A stretch of DNA of 64,000 bases from DYCT01 sp051875715 (GTDB lineage Bacteria; Bacteroidota; Bacteroidia; Bacteroidales; Bacteroidaceae), in the NCBI GenBank assembly GCA_051875715.1, contig JBJEHD010000033.1, forward strand, positions 4,785 through 68,784. Direction: 5' to 3'. The notes under the pieces are model-generated. The model worked only from the letters and a program-made list of their open reading frames with translations. It searched no databases and was not told where the DNA came from. Below are positions 54,808 through 63,948 of this stretch, in pieces (within the stretch, counting starts at the first letter, position 1; every line of letters starts with the position of its first letter). The position numbers and the translations under genes are program-made.

Positions 54808-57063
54808 TTAATCTTCGAGGTCGATATCCTGGTCTTTCGCATTCACCTCTTCCCAAGCTGCCACCTGACACGTGATGCTTTCGATGCCCTTCTTGCTGAT
54901 GACGAAGGTGTAGGTGTACTTGTGGTTGGGCAACCAATAGGTGATCGCGTCATCCGAGCCGTTCGGTGTGATGCGGCTCAGGTCATCGATGCAGTAGTAC
55001 AGGTTCTCGTCCGGCGTCTGAATCTTGATGGCGACCTTTCCGTCCTCACGTATGAGCGACTGTGGCACAACACGGAAGGTGTATGCTCCATCCGTCTTCT
55101 TCTTTGTTCCAGTCTCATCATCCACCACATTGAACGGATTAGGCTTGGTCATCTCACTGCTCATTGTGGCAGCCGAGTGTTCGAACACCCAGCCGTTGCC
55201 CATCTTCACCTTGGCATCCTTCGAATATTGGTACAATGTAACCACGGTTTCGTTCTCACCGTCCTTCAACTTCACACCGCTTTCATCATTTGCGGTTTTC
55301 AGAATCACGTTGATTTCGCTCAGCATGTGGAACTCCTGGATGGCGATGGTGCCTGTGGTAGAACCAATGGCCTTGTAGATGTTTGCACCGTAACCGGCAG
55401 TCTCATTCGTTCCTTCCGTCTTATAACTATTCGTCGCACTACTTTCCAGCGGAGCGCCCCAATGCGGGTCGTTGGTAGCAACCGGTCCGGAAGTGATGGT
55501 GAAATAGTCTTCAGTAGGACTGTCTGTCTCATGCACCTGCGTGCTTTTGTCCACCGTTCGGAAGTGGTAGAAGGTCTTGTTGTCCTCAAAATACCAGGTG
55601 GTTTTCCACTTATCGGTTACGTGATCGTATGTAGGCTCTTGCCTCTCGTCGTAGTTGCCCATCCACTCCTTGTTGCTAAAATCGTTGGCTCCGTCTGTAA
55701 GGATAGTTTCTGATTGCACCTTCATGCGGTAGATTGCAAAGGTATCGCAGACCTGTCCAGTCGTTGCCTTCAGGTTCAGCGTCACGTACGAGTTGTAGAG
55801 CGTCTGTGCCTTACCGGCCACGTCTTCCCACGCAGCCACCTGGGCTGTGATGTTATCCACCTTGGTCTTGTTGACCGTCACGGTCAGCGTATAGTTCTTG
55901 CCTTGCTCCATGGTGTAAGAGGTGGCATCGGCAGTCAGTCCGTTGACGGGAGCATTCTGTTGCAAAGCGCTGTGAATCATCTTTTGCGTGATGTAGTACT
56001 CGTTGTCGTCGATGCGGAACTTCAGCACGTTGGTATCGTCGTTTTGATTGAATACGTAGCCGGGCAGCATCTGCATGGAGGTGGTGTAACTGGCATACGC
56101 GACCAATCCTTCCGGACGTTGCACACCGGGTTGGGTCGTAATCGTGCCATAGTTGGTGACATTCCAACTTCCTTTCTGCACATCCAGTTTTCCCTCCACA
56201 GGCATCACCAAGGCCTGCACGCCGTTGTTGTCGGTCGTATACAGGTTAAACTTGGTTCCGGCATCGAAGCCGTCCCCGCTCTTGATGGTGAGGGTCAGAC
56301 GAGACAAAGCATGGTTGAAGACGAGGTGTCCCTTGTCGAACCGTCCCGGCGAGGTCTCGTCGGATTCGTTTTTGTACTTGAAGCGCATACGGTCTGTCTC
56401 AAACACAGCGGTTCCAGCCTCCAGTTGGTCCGTAGTGGGTTTGTAAGCGCCAGGCGAAGGATCAAAGTCGTACACGTAGCGTCCGCCCACTGGCGAGTTT
56501 TTTTGGATGTTGTTGCTGTACACCAAGTCCTGATTATCCATCACAGTTGAGCTCTGCAACTTATCCGCGGTCAGGCTGCTATTGACTTCCCACTCTATCT
56601 CGTTGTCGCCCGAATTGAACGTACTGGTCCATGCAGTTTCGCCTTTCAATTTATCCTCGGGCAGGAGTCCATCGTTATCCTTGTTCGGGATGGCTACGGC
56701 GAACACCGACAGATTGGCCTTGCGGCCGAAGGCATCGTCCCAATAACGGAGGTAAGCACCGTCCTGCGACACCTCCGAATAGTTCGAACCGGCTGCAGCA
56801 CGTGCCAACGTCCGGGTGTAGCGTCTTTTGCTAGTCTCGTCGTTGTCACTCTGCAAGCGCATCACGATGCGGGTTGTGGACGTGAATCCATTGTACGTCG
56901 TGGCGCGGGTCGGAGCCTTGACCACTTGTTCGCCCATGCCGACCGAGAGGCTGATCATCTCTTTTTGGTCGTTTGGCGTTTCAATCTCGGGAACCTCATT
57001 GTCCGAACACGATGTGGCAAAGAGCGCCGTGGCGAAAGCCGCCATAAAGAAATACTTTTTCAT
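54808..57063 (-). CDS. Two-domain fimbrillin lipoprotein, possible major subunit
   Basis: A 751-residue lipoprotein (FATSC, Cys19) with candidate cleavage APTRA (Arg53). Two tandem domains end with VNKTKVDNITAQVAAWEDV (about 411) and ISKKGIESITCQVAAWEEV (about 737). It is visibly lower in GC than its neighbours and is preceded by an A-rich 52-base leader, as for strongly translated genes in this phylum. This suggests an abundant structural subunit. Confidence 0.87.
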   Translation of the reverse strand: MKKYFFMAAFATALFATSCSDNEVPEIETPNDQKEMISLSVGMGEQVVKAPTRATTYNGFTSTTRIVMRLQSDNDETSKRRYTRTLARAAAGSNYSEVSQDGAYLRYWDDAFGRKANLSVFAVAIPNKDNDGLLPEDKLKGETAWTSTFNSGDNEIEWEVNSSLTADKLQSSTVMDNQDLVYSNNIQKNSPVGGRYVYDFDPSPGAYKPTTDQLEAGTAVFETDRMRFKYKNESDETSPGRFDKGHLVFNHALSRLTLTIKSGDGFDAGTKFNLYTTDNNGVQALVMPVEGKLDVQKGSWNVTNYGTITTQPGVQRPEGLVAYASYTTSMQMLPGYVFNQNDDTNVLKFRIDDNEYYITQKMIHSALQQNAPVNGLTADATSYTMEQGKNYTLTVTVNKTKVDNITAQVAAWEDVAGKAQTLYNSYVTLNLKATTGQVCDTFAIYRMKVQSETILTDGANDFSNKEWMGNYDERQEPTYDHVTDKWKTTWYFEDNKTFYHFRTVDKSTQVHETDSPTEDYFTITSGPVATNDPHWGAPLESSATNSYKTEGTNETAGYGANIYKAIGSTTGTIAIQEFHMLSEINVILKTANDESGVKLKDGENETVVTLYQYSKDAKVKMGNGWVFEHSAATMSSEMTKPNPFNVVDDETGTKKKTDGAYTFRVVPQSLIREDGKVAIKIQTPDENLYYCIDDLSRITPNGSDDAITYWLPNHKYTYTFVISKKGIESITCQVAAWEEVNAKDQDIDLED

Positions 57064-57115
57064 ATCGTTCTATTTTTTTTATTGTTTTATTCTTATCTGA
57101 TTTGTTATCGTTGTC

Positions 57116-58408
57116 TCATTGTTCCAAGTCCGTGCTCAGGCTTCCTGCGATGTCGTCCCACGGGACGAGGGCGCAGGTGAACTCGATTTCGAGTTTGTCC
57201 GGGACATCGCCGCTGCCCAGCACGAAATAGTAGGTGTACAAGTAGCCCGACTGCCAGGAGTGAAGCGGATGGAAGGTGCCGTCCAGTTCGTACTCGAGGG
57301 GAACGTCGGTGAAGGTCTGATAGACCGTTCCGTCGGGTTTGCAGACCCGGAAACTGACGGAGAGCCGTACGTTCGTCTGCGGCAACTGGCGGATGCCGTC
57401 TGCACACTGCAGGAAGAAGGCCGTCCGTTTCGTCTGGCAGTCGCGCAGGTCGTTGCCGGGCACGTCCTTGCCGCCGTCGAAGCGGAACAGTTGGAGTCCG
57501 GCCGTGCCGGTGGACAGACCCTGGAAGCCCGTCGTAGCATCGTAGGGCGGGTCGGCCCGCCAGCCCGTAAAGGGGCTTTCGGCAGTGCCCGTGCCGCCGC
57601 AGGTGGCCTTGTAGCCGGTGGCGGAGGTGACAAACCGGTCGGAGACGACCTTCACGGTCAGGTTGTCGATGTATAGGGAGTTCGCACTGGCCCACGGCGA
57701 GAGGCTGTAGACGGCGAACCGGATTTTCGAATTCAGGTGATGAAACGGCATCCACACCTCGCGATGGCGGGTGGTGGTGCTGTTGTTCAAGTGGCTGTTG
57801 TTCGCATCGATGGCGAGGATGTCGTGGTCGCGGCCGTCGGTTGCGCGGTGCAACTGCGCGGCGACGTAGGGTTCCGCCTCGGAGGCGGCGGGTTGCACCA
57901 GGCCGTTGATGCAGGTCTGATGGCGGTAGGCGGCGTTGATGCGCAGGTCCTTGTGGTCGAAGGACACCTCGCCCGGTGCCGGATAGGGGGCCACGGCATG
58001 AAAGCGGTAGGGGAAATGGCTGTAGTCCCAGTATTTCTCGGACTGGCCTTGCACCCCGGTATAGTCCCAGTAAGGGCGAATGGTGCCGTCCCAGGCTGTG
58101 CCCGTGGTCTTGTATTCCACGTGGTAACGGTCCATGACGGTAAATTGTTTTTCGGTGGCGAATGCCTTGTAGGTGCTGACGATGAAGTCGGACGTGAGGA
58201 GTGTGGCACGCGAACGCGGCTCGTCCTGCGTCAGCCGGCAGGTGAAGCCCAGCGGGTCGGTGCTGTCGGTGTTCTCCTCTATCTCGCTCAGCGTCGTGCT
58301 GCTGGAGCAAGCAATGAGAGAAAGCAACACACAGGGTGCTGCCAGGGCTCGGAGAGCCCCGGCCAACACCTGTGTGTCGATTGATTTATAATATGTACGT
58401 GCGTACAT
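57116..58408 (-). CDS. Fimbrillin-family lipoprotein, single domain
   Basis: A 430-residue lipoprotein with a long signal segment (LLSLIAC, Cys34) and candidate cleavage PRSRA (Arg67). Fimbrillin traits are the central FHHLNSKIRFAVYSL strand and the C-terminal YLYTYYFVLGSGDVPDKLE followed by a VPWDDI motif. Its position just after the Mfa1-like gene suggests a regulator or anchor subunit comparable to FimB/Mfa2, but the sequence is fimbrillin-like. It starts 9 bases after the previous gene. Confidence 0.84.
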   Translation of the reverse strand: MYARTYYKSIDTQVLAGALRALAAPCVLLSLIACSSSTTLSEIEENTDSTDPLGFTCRLTQDEPRSRATLLTSDFIVSTYKAFATEKQFTVMDRYHVEYKTTGTAWDGTIRPYWDYTGVQGQSEKYWDYSHFPYRFHAVAPYPAPGEVSFDHKDLRINAAYRHQTCINGLVQPAASEAEPYVAAQLHRATDGRDHDILAIDANNSHLNNSTTTRHREVWMPFHHLNSKIRFAVYSLSPWASANSLYIDNLTVKVVSDRFVTSATGYKATCGGTGTAESPFTGWRADPPYDATTGFQGLSTGTAGLQLFRFDGGKDVPGNDLRDCQTKRTAFFLQCADGIRQLPQTNVRLSVSFRVCKPDGTVYQTFTDVPLEYELDGTFHPLHSWQSGYLYTYYFVLGSGDVPDKLEIEFTCALVPWDDIAGSLSTDLEQ

Positions 58409-58417
58409 GGTTTGCGG

Positions 58418-61048
58418 TTATTCTACGACAACGAAACCTGCATACTTGGCCACTTCCTCGCCTTTGACGGTCGACGTGTACTTCACGAAGTAGTTGCCGG
58501 CAGGCGTTGCCTGCTGACACTCGAGTTTGTACTTGTTGTACGCGCCATCCTGCGTGATTTGGAAGTTGGCTGCAACCGCCGGATCCAAATCCACCTTGTT
58601 CGCATTAACGATGGTGAGCTTACCGTCAGTGTAGAGGTTGGATTCAGGAACACCGCCGTTGAACGTCGCGGTGATGGTGATGTAGTCCGTCGAGAAGTCA
58701 GTATCGTTGTGCGTACCTACGTTGCGGTCGATGCTGTTCGTGTTGAGCGATACGCTGTGCGAGTTCACTACCGTGAAGGTCTTCGTATAGGTCGTCTGGG
58801 CATCATCGCCATCAGCATACACCTTATAGGTGATGGTCTGCGTCGTACTGTCATCTACACTTTCTACATCTGCTGCTTCTATTGTTATCTTATTGTTGTT
58901 CACCTCAGCACCAACAAGATCCGACGAATATACATGGTCACCATCAGCAGCCTGACTGCAGGTGATGGTTGTATTCTCGCCCTTCTTGACAATCCTCGGG
59001 TTGAAGTCGAAGGTGAAGTCTTTCACGGTGAAGGTCTTTTCAGCCACCTTGACCGTCGTGCCTTCGTTGATGCTCATCACGAGTTTGTAAACGCCCGGAG
59101 TTGCTGCCTGCTTCACAACGACTTGGGTACCACTGACAGAGACATTTGACTTCTGTTCGGAGGTGAAGTTGGCCGGGTACTCGATGGAGAGGATGGCATC
59201 AGTCATAGCATATAAATTACCATCCTTCGTAGCCGTGATGTTCAACTTGGCTTCCGGCTCGGTCGCGTTGCAACCGATGACGGCTTTATGCGTATCAACG
59301 GTGTACACATTGCCTACGACGAAGTATACCTTCCATTCTGTCGGATGGTTGCCGTTGATGTCGGTGCCCGGACACGTGTACTTAACCGTGTACAGACCGG
59401 CGGGTGCGCCTGTCGGAACGGTAATCACGTGAGTATCGCTACTATACCACGAAGACTTATCCGTGCTTTCGTCGTTCGGGCCATATACGCTCACTGCCGC
59501 GTAGTTTATCGCGTGGCCATCGTGCTTGTCACTGTCTGCAATCGTCACCGTAATATTGGTTTCTGCACCCGTCGCTACCGAATACGTGTTGAGCGTGATG
59601 TTGTGGTAACTGAGTTGCGTGCCATCCGTCACGTTCCATTCGCTCTCGTTTTCATCCCAGTCTGCCACTGTGCAGTTGTCGAAGACAATCGGGTAGAGCG
59701 ACTGCGTGGTCGGCACTTCGGGATCGTCCGGATTGATGGTTGGGTCCTTTTCGGTCGAACCGTTGCTGTTGGTCGTAATCTTGAAGATGTAGGTGTAGTG
59801 CGTATTGGCCTGCCAGTTGCAGTAGTCCTTGCCCACATGGACCGTGGCATTCTTCACCACGATGTGCTCGCCCGTGTCTTCCGCCGTCAGTTCGTAGGTC
59901 ACGTGGAAGGTGAAGCCGGTCTTCGCAAGGTCTGCCTCTGCGGCCATGGTATCATCAAAATCCGCGTTGTCACTTCTCAACACATTACTGCCGTCTTCTT
60001 TGGGGATGGCATAGTAGGTCGTGGGCGATAAGACAGCCGTGTAGCGGTTGTCGCCAATCTGCTGTACCGTCGGGGCTTTGAAGACGAGGTTTGCCTTGTG
60101 GCCAGTTGCATCATATACGCGTTCGCCGTTGAACTGCTGTACGGTTCCGCCCATATTCGGTGTTGCCGCCGTTGGGTCGAACTTAATCTTTGCACCGTTG
60201 CTGGTGTAGTATGTACCGTAGCGATAGCCATAGTTGTTGCTCGTTCCGTCTTTGATGGACGGCGTGGCCTGCACACCTTCATACGTGCCTTGCTGCAGGT
60301 CGAGGATGCGTACACGGTAGCCCGGCACATCTTCCCAGAACTTGATGTTCACCTTGGCCACCAGACGCTTGAAGTTGAGCGTCACGTCGTGGCCATAGTC
60401 GGCACTTTTCACTTGGGTGGCTGCATACATGAACTCATACTTCGAGGCATCGTCGTAGCCGGCCTGCAGCGTACCGTTGGGGATGGTCAGTACGTATTTA
60501 TCGTTGGAAGTGCCCTGTGCCGTACCGTCCACGTAGGTGATGCGCTTCGCAGACTCAGCCTCTTCCGTACCGACGTAGGGAGCGTAGGCATAGAAGCACG
60601 TGTACTCCGCGCTCTTATCCCAATACTTCAGATACTGGTTCGGATTGTTGGATTGGTAGAAACGCTCCATGGCGCCGCCGGCGTAGGTGCCGTAGTACTG
60701 CGCACTACCCATGCCCTCGTACATCCAGTGCGATTTTCCGTCGGCCACTCCGCCCTGGTCTCCAAAGGTGGAACCGGTCTGCTCGTAGCCCTTGTTGTTG
60801 TCCTGATAGCCCACCAGGTAGTCCGCCATGATGGGGTTCACCAGGTCGGAACTCTTGTAGCCGAACACACCGAAGTTGTAGTGGCCTTCCTGATGAAGCA
60901 TGGCACGCGTCGCGTTTTTCCCCAGCACCTGAAAACTTACGGCGTCGCTCAGTTTCCCTTGCTCGTCGTAAAAGTAGTCATCGCTGTTTGTGCACGCCGC
61001 AAGACTGAGTGCGGCCAGCGCGAAATAGTAATACTGCTTTTTCTGCAT
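58418..61048 (-). CDS. Fimbrillin with Ig-like C-terminal repeats, possible major stalk subunit
   Basis: An 876-residue lipoprotein (SLAAC, Cys19) with candidate cleavage NATRA (Arg48). The fimbrillin domain (1-470) includes VTLNFKRLVAKVNIKFWED, KNATVHVGKDYCNWQ and HYTYIFKITTNS. Residues about 470-876 are four Ig-like modules (TLNTYSVATGAETNITVTI, EAKLNITATKDGNL, FNPRIVKKGENTTITC, KYKLECQQATPAGNYFVKYTS, listed separately). It is lower in GC than its neighbours, with a 54-base A-rich leader. It is the third gene of the operon. Confidence 0.85.
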   Translation of the reverse strand: MQKKQYYYFALAALSLAACTNSDDYFYDEQGKLSDAVSFQVLGKNATRAMLHQEGHYNFGVFGYKSSDLVNPIMADYLVGYQDNNKGYEQTGSTFGDQGGVADGKSHWMYEGMGSAQYYGTYAGGAMERFYQSNNPNQYLKYWDKSAEYTCFYAYAPYVGTEEAESAKRITYVDGTAQGTSNDKYVLTIPNGTLQAGYDDASKYEFMYAATQVKSADYGHDVTLNFKRLVAKVNIKFWEDVPGYRVRILDLQQGTYEGVQATPSIKDGTSNNYGYRYGTYYTSNGAKIKFDPTAATPNMGGTVQQFNGERVYDATGHKANLVFKAPTVQQIGDNRYTAVLSPTTYYAIPKEDGSNVLRSDNADFDDTMAAEADLAKTGFTFHVTYELTAEDTGEHIVVKNATVHVGKDYCNWQANTHYTYIFKITTNSNGSTEKDPTINPDDPEVPTTQSLYPIVFDNCTVADWDENESEWNVTDGTQLSYHNITLNTYSVATGAETNITVTIADSDKHDGHAINYAAVSVYGPNDESTDKSSWYSSDTHVITVPTGAPAGLYTVKYTCPGTDINGNHPTEWKVYFVVGNVYTVDTHKAVIGCNATEPEAKLNITATKDGNLYAMTDAILSIEYPANFTSEQKSNVSVSGTQVVVKQAATPGVYKLVMSINEGTTVKVAEKTFTVKDFTFDFNPRIVKKGENTTITCSQAADGDHVYSSDLVGAEVNNNKITIEAADVESVDDSTTQTITYKVYADGDDAQTTYTKTFTVVNSHSVSLNTNSIDRNVGTHNDTDFSTDYITITATFNGGVPESNLYTDGKLTIVNANKVDLDPAVAANFQITQDGAYNKYKLECQQATPAGNYFVKYTSTVKGEEVAKYAGFVVVE

Positions 61049-61102
61049 AAAAACTTGTAATTGATTAAATGAAACTTATTTTGTTTGTTTTCTCTTTTCG
61101 TT

Positions 61103-62302
61103 TTACATCGGGATGTCGTAGTCGACGTTCTCGTAATCCTCCAGGTTCGGGACGAAGAGGTCTCGCGCCCCCGAGTCGCCCGATGCCGGCGGCTCGATGT
61201 CGCGTGCATCGAGATGGAGGGTGATGACCCCTCCGTGCGAGCGTTCGCGACACTGGTCGGTGATGAGGTAGTCGTAGGTTTTCTCCTTTCCGTTGCTGAA
61301 GCGGAAGGTCAGGTAGATCCGGTTGTCGAGGTCGGTGCGGCTGCCGCTGTACCCGGCCCGGCTTTCGGCGGTCCACCCTTCCATGTCGCACAAGCCGAAG
61401 GTGGTGAGTTTGCCGCCCATCACGTCCACCTGCTCGCCCTGGTAGTCGATACCCTTCTTCATGCGCATGAGGAAGTAGGTCATGCAGGGATGGTTGTTGG
61501 TATGCCCGGTGTTCACGCTGGTGCCGCTGGCCATGGCCGACACGGCCGCGTCGCCGGTCAGCCCCACGATGCGTCCGTCGTTGTGGTGGAGGACGACCTG
61601 CACCAGGTAGATGTAGACCAGCGGTGTCAGCTTGGTGTCGATGTGTTTCACCCACACCTTCTTGTCTTCGTCGAAGTAGTCGTAGTCCTCGGCCGACTGG
61701 GAGATGTGGATGTCGCGCTCGTAAGCGGAGTAGAAGATTTCGGGCTGGTTGTACAAGCCGGTGATTGCCTGTGTGCTTACGTCGGTCAGCAGTCCGCGGG
61801 TGGCGGTGGTCGAAGCCGTCACCTCGTCCACGCGGCTGTCGTCGACCAGCAGCACCTGCGTGCCCGAGGGAGAGTCGATGTTGCTCCACAGCAGCAGGTC
61901 GTAATAGCCGTAGTTGTAGGCCCGTCGGAACGAGGAACTGAAGATGGTGAAGCCGTCCATGCCCTCGCGCGTATGCGCCCCGTGGGGCTTGTCGCCGAGG
62001 TAGTAGCGGCGCACCTCGTAGTTGGTCGGCGTGGTATAGCCGATGGAGCCCGACAGCTGTTCGTCGATGGCATCCCATCCGTAGAGCCACTGGGTGTTCC
62101 AGTTCACGTCGACGTTCCACACCACCTCCATGTCCATGATGACGATGGGCATGTCCACGACAACGTCGTCGGCAGGCAGGTGCAGTTCGGGCTCGATGCA
62201 CGAAGCCAGCGTGCACACGGAAGCGCACATCACCACGAGCATCGCCCAACGGGTCAGGCGTTTCTTCATCCGGTCCGCGCCGGTCAGCATCCACGTCCTC
62301 AT
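61103..62302 (-). CDS. DUF5119-like fimbrial lipoprotein
   Basis: A protein of about 399 residues from the ATG at 62302, which overlaps the upstream stop as ATGA; an ATG at 62269 gives a cleaner lipoprotein signal (MKKRLTRWAML...LASC). Features are MEVVWNVDVNWNTQWLY, YDLLLWSNIDSP and FGLCDMEGWTAESR, which fit my memory of DUF5119 proteins in Bacteroidales fimbrial operons. It has no T-R-A site, so it is probably not polymerised but acts as anchor or assembly factor. Confidence 0.78.
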   Translation of the reverse strand: MRTWMLTGADRMKKRLTRWAMLVVMCASVCTLASCIEPELHLPADDVVVDMPIVIMDMEVVWNVDVNWNTQWLYGWDAIDEQLSGSIGYTTPTNYEVRRYYLGDKPHGAHTREGMDGFTIFSSSFRRAYNYGYYDLLLWSNIDSPSGTQVLLVDDSRVDEVTASTTATRGLLTDVSTQAITGLYNQPEIFYSAYERDIHISQSAEDYDYFDEDKKVWVKHIDTKLTPLVYIYLVQVVLHHNDGRIVGLTGDAAVSAMASGTSVNTGHTNNHPCMTYFLMRMKKGIDYQGEQVDVMGGKLTTFGLCDMEGWTAESRAGYSGSRTDLDNRIYLTFRFSNGKEKTYDYLITDQCRERSHGGVITLHLDARDIEPPASGDSGARDLFVPNLEDYENVDYDIPM

Positions 62303-63696
62303 CGTCTGCCTCCTTTCTCGCGCTTGCGGTACACCAGGTCGTACGTCAGCTGGAGGCCCAGGTTGGTAGGCCCGAGCCAGGTGAAACGGTGGTTGCGCTT
62401 GCGGAACTTGCCGGCCGTGCCGCGGTAGTCGTAATAGTATTTGCCGTCTTCTTCGCCCGTGACGGGGTTGCCCCATACGAAGGGGTCGTATTGGGTGGCC
62501 AGGAAGCCCAGGGCGGCCATGGCCTCCATGCGCAGATGTCCGTTGCGCGTCAGTTTGAAGGTATAGCCTCCCGAGAGGCCGGCACCGAGGCCCTCGCCCT
62601 TCCAGCCCCGGTGCGGACCGAGGCCGAAGCCGTAGGAAAAGCCGTGGCCGTAGGCAGCCAGATAGGCTCCGCGGTAGGGATGGCCCTTGCGGAAATAGCG
62701 GCGCACCTCCACCTGGGCGTCGCGAATCTGGAAGAACTTATGGTCGGACCAGTGGCGGTGGTTGCCGAAGGTGAAGCCCAGGTTGTAGGTGAAATGGCCC
62801 TTGCGCGGGAAGAACTCCAACTGGACGTTGGCCGAGGGCGCAAAGCCGAAGTCGGGCATGTAGAAGAAGTCGTGCACCAGGTTGGTGCGGACAGCCATCA
62901 GCGGCAGGCGGGCCGGCTGCAGCACCGGCACGGGCAGAAGCGCGGAGGGAACCGCCGGCGCAGGCGTCAGCAGGCCGTTGTCGGCATAGGTCGGGGCGGT
63001 CAGGCGGGCCGGAGCCCCCACGGCCTCGAACCGGGACACCCGGCCAAAGAACAGCAGGACGCGGGCCTGGCGCAGCGTGGGGAAGTAGGTCTTGAGCAGG
63101 CGGCGCCACGTGCGGCCGCCGTTGTGCCTTTTCAGCCGTGCCTTGCAGGCCCGCTCGTCGCCCTTGCTCTGCTGCCAGATACGGGCCACGGCCTCCGCAT
63201 CGGGGTCGCGGGCCTCCTGCATCAGGCGGACCAGGTAGGCATAATCTTCGCAGACACTGCTGCACTCCACCTGCGAGGGGTCGAACGGACGACCCAACTG
63301 GCTGCCCAGGAAGGCGGCCAAGGCCTGCACACGTTCGTGGCCCAGGCGGCAGTTGTTCTCGTACGGACCTTCGGGCGATGCGGCTCCGCGCACCACAATG
63401 TGGCGCAACACCAAATCGGGCTGGCGCAAGAGGAGCGGAACGATTTGCTCTTTATACAGGGTGACAAACGGATCGTCGGGACGCAGTTCCGAACGGTTCA
63501 CGCGGAAGCGAACGCCTCGGGACGAGGCATCGAAAAGGGAGTCGCTGACGGCGGGAAGGGGGGCATCCGGCGTATGGCTCACATATACGAAGGGGAAAGC
63601 CGGAAGAGGCGCATACACCTCATCCTGCGCGCGTGTATGATACGCACCTGCGGCCAGCATGGCCAGCGTGAGTAAGATAGAATAGACCCTCTCCAT
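62299..63696 (-). CDS. OmpA-like/DUF3575 outer-membrane protein, first gene of the fimbrial operon
   Basis: A 465-residue exported protein (signal MERVYSILLTLAMLAAGAYH...RA). Residues about 55-130 resemble the OmpA-like domain (FRVNRSELRPDD, VVRGAASPEGPYENN). Residues about 265-465 are DUF3575, a predicted small outer-membrane beta-barrel (LMAVRTNLVHDFFYMPDFG, VQLEFFPRKGHFTYNLGF, LGLQLTYDLVYRKREK). It is likely the outer-membrane platform of the pilus system. The stop overlaps the next start by four bases. Confidence 0.86.
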   Translation of the reverse strand: MERVYSILLTLAMLAAGAYHTRAQDEVYAPLPAFPFVYVSHTPDAPLPAVSDSLFDASSRGVRFRVNRSELRPDDPFVTLYKEQIVPLLLRQPDLVLRHIVVRGAASPEGPYENNCRLGHERVQALAAFLGSQLGRPFDPSQVECSSVCEDYAYLVRLMQEARDPDAEAVARIWQQSKGDERACKARLKRHNGGRTWRRLLKTYFPTLRQARVLLFFGRVSRFEAVGAPARLTAPTYADNGLLTPAPAVPSALLPVPVLQPARLPLMAVRTNLVHDFFYMPDFGFAPSANVQLEFFPRKGHFTYNLGFTFGNHRHWSDHKFFQIRDAQVEVRRYFRKGHPYRGAYLAAYGHGFSYGFGLGPHRGWKGEGLGAGLSGGYTFKLTRNGHLRMEAMAALGFLATQYDPFVWGNPVTGEEDGKYYYDYRGTAGKFRKRNHRFTWLGPTNLGLQLTYDLVYRKREKGGRR

Positions 63697-63783
63697 GTAA
63701 TCAGTTAAGCCTTCAACTAAAAAGGCGGTGGTTTTAGTAATCCCGGCGAAGTCGGTTTGCTACAATCATCGCTCTTCTTGTAC

Positions 63784-63822
63784 GGGGGGGGCAAAATTAG
63801 GACTTTTTTTTAGAACGGCAAG
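63784..63822 (-). promoter_or_regulatory. Promoter of the fimbrial operon with poly-C start region
   Basis: Minus-strand CTTG (63819-63822), 19 bases, TAATTTTG (63792-63799), followed directly by eight C residues (63784-63791). The start site, about 7 bases after the -7 box, would fall in the C run. A leader hairpin ACTAAAA/TTTTAGT is at 63716-63738. Confidence 0.6.
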
Positions 63823-63948
63823 GGCTTATACCTATTTTTCTACATCTAAGTCGAATATTTACACATTGATACGCCCTTTTTAGGTATTGACACTCCCACT
63901 CCGCCTGCCGGCATCGCGTGTCAGGGAAGAGAATTCCCTCGTTGAATA

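Noticed and set aside
63828..63887. Invertible promoter segment upstream of the fimbrial operon
   Set aside because: The ATACCTA/TAGGTAT arms are only 7 bases, do not enclose the -7 box, and there is no recombinase gene in the window.
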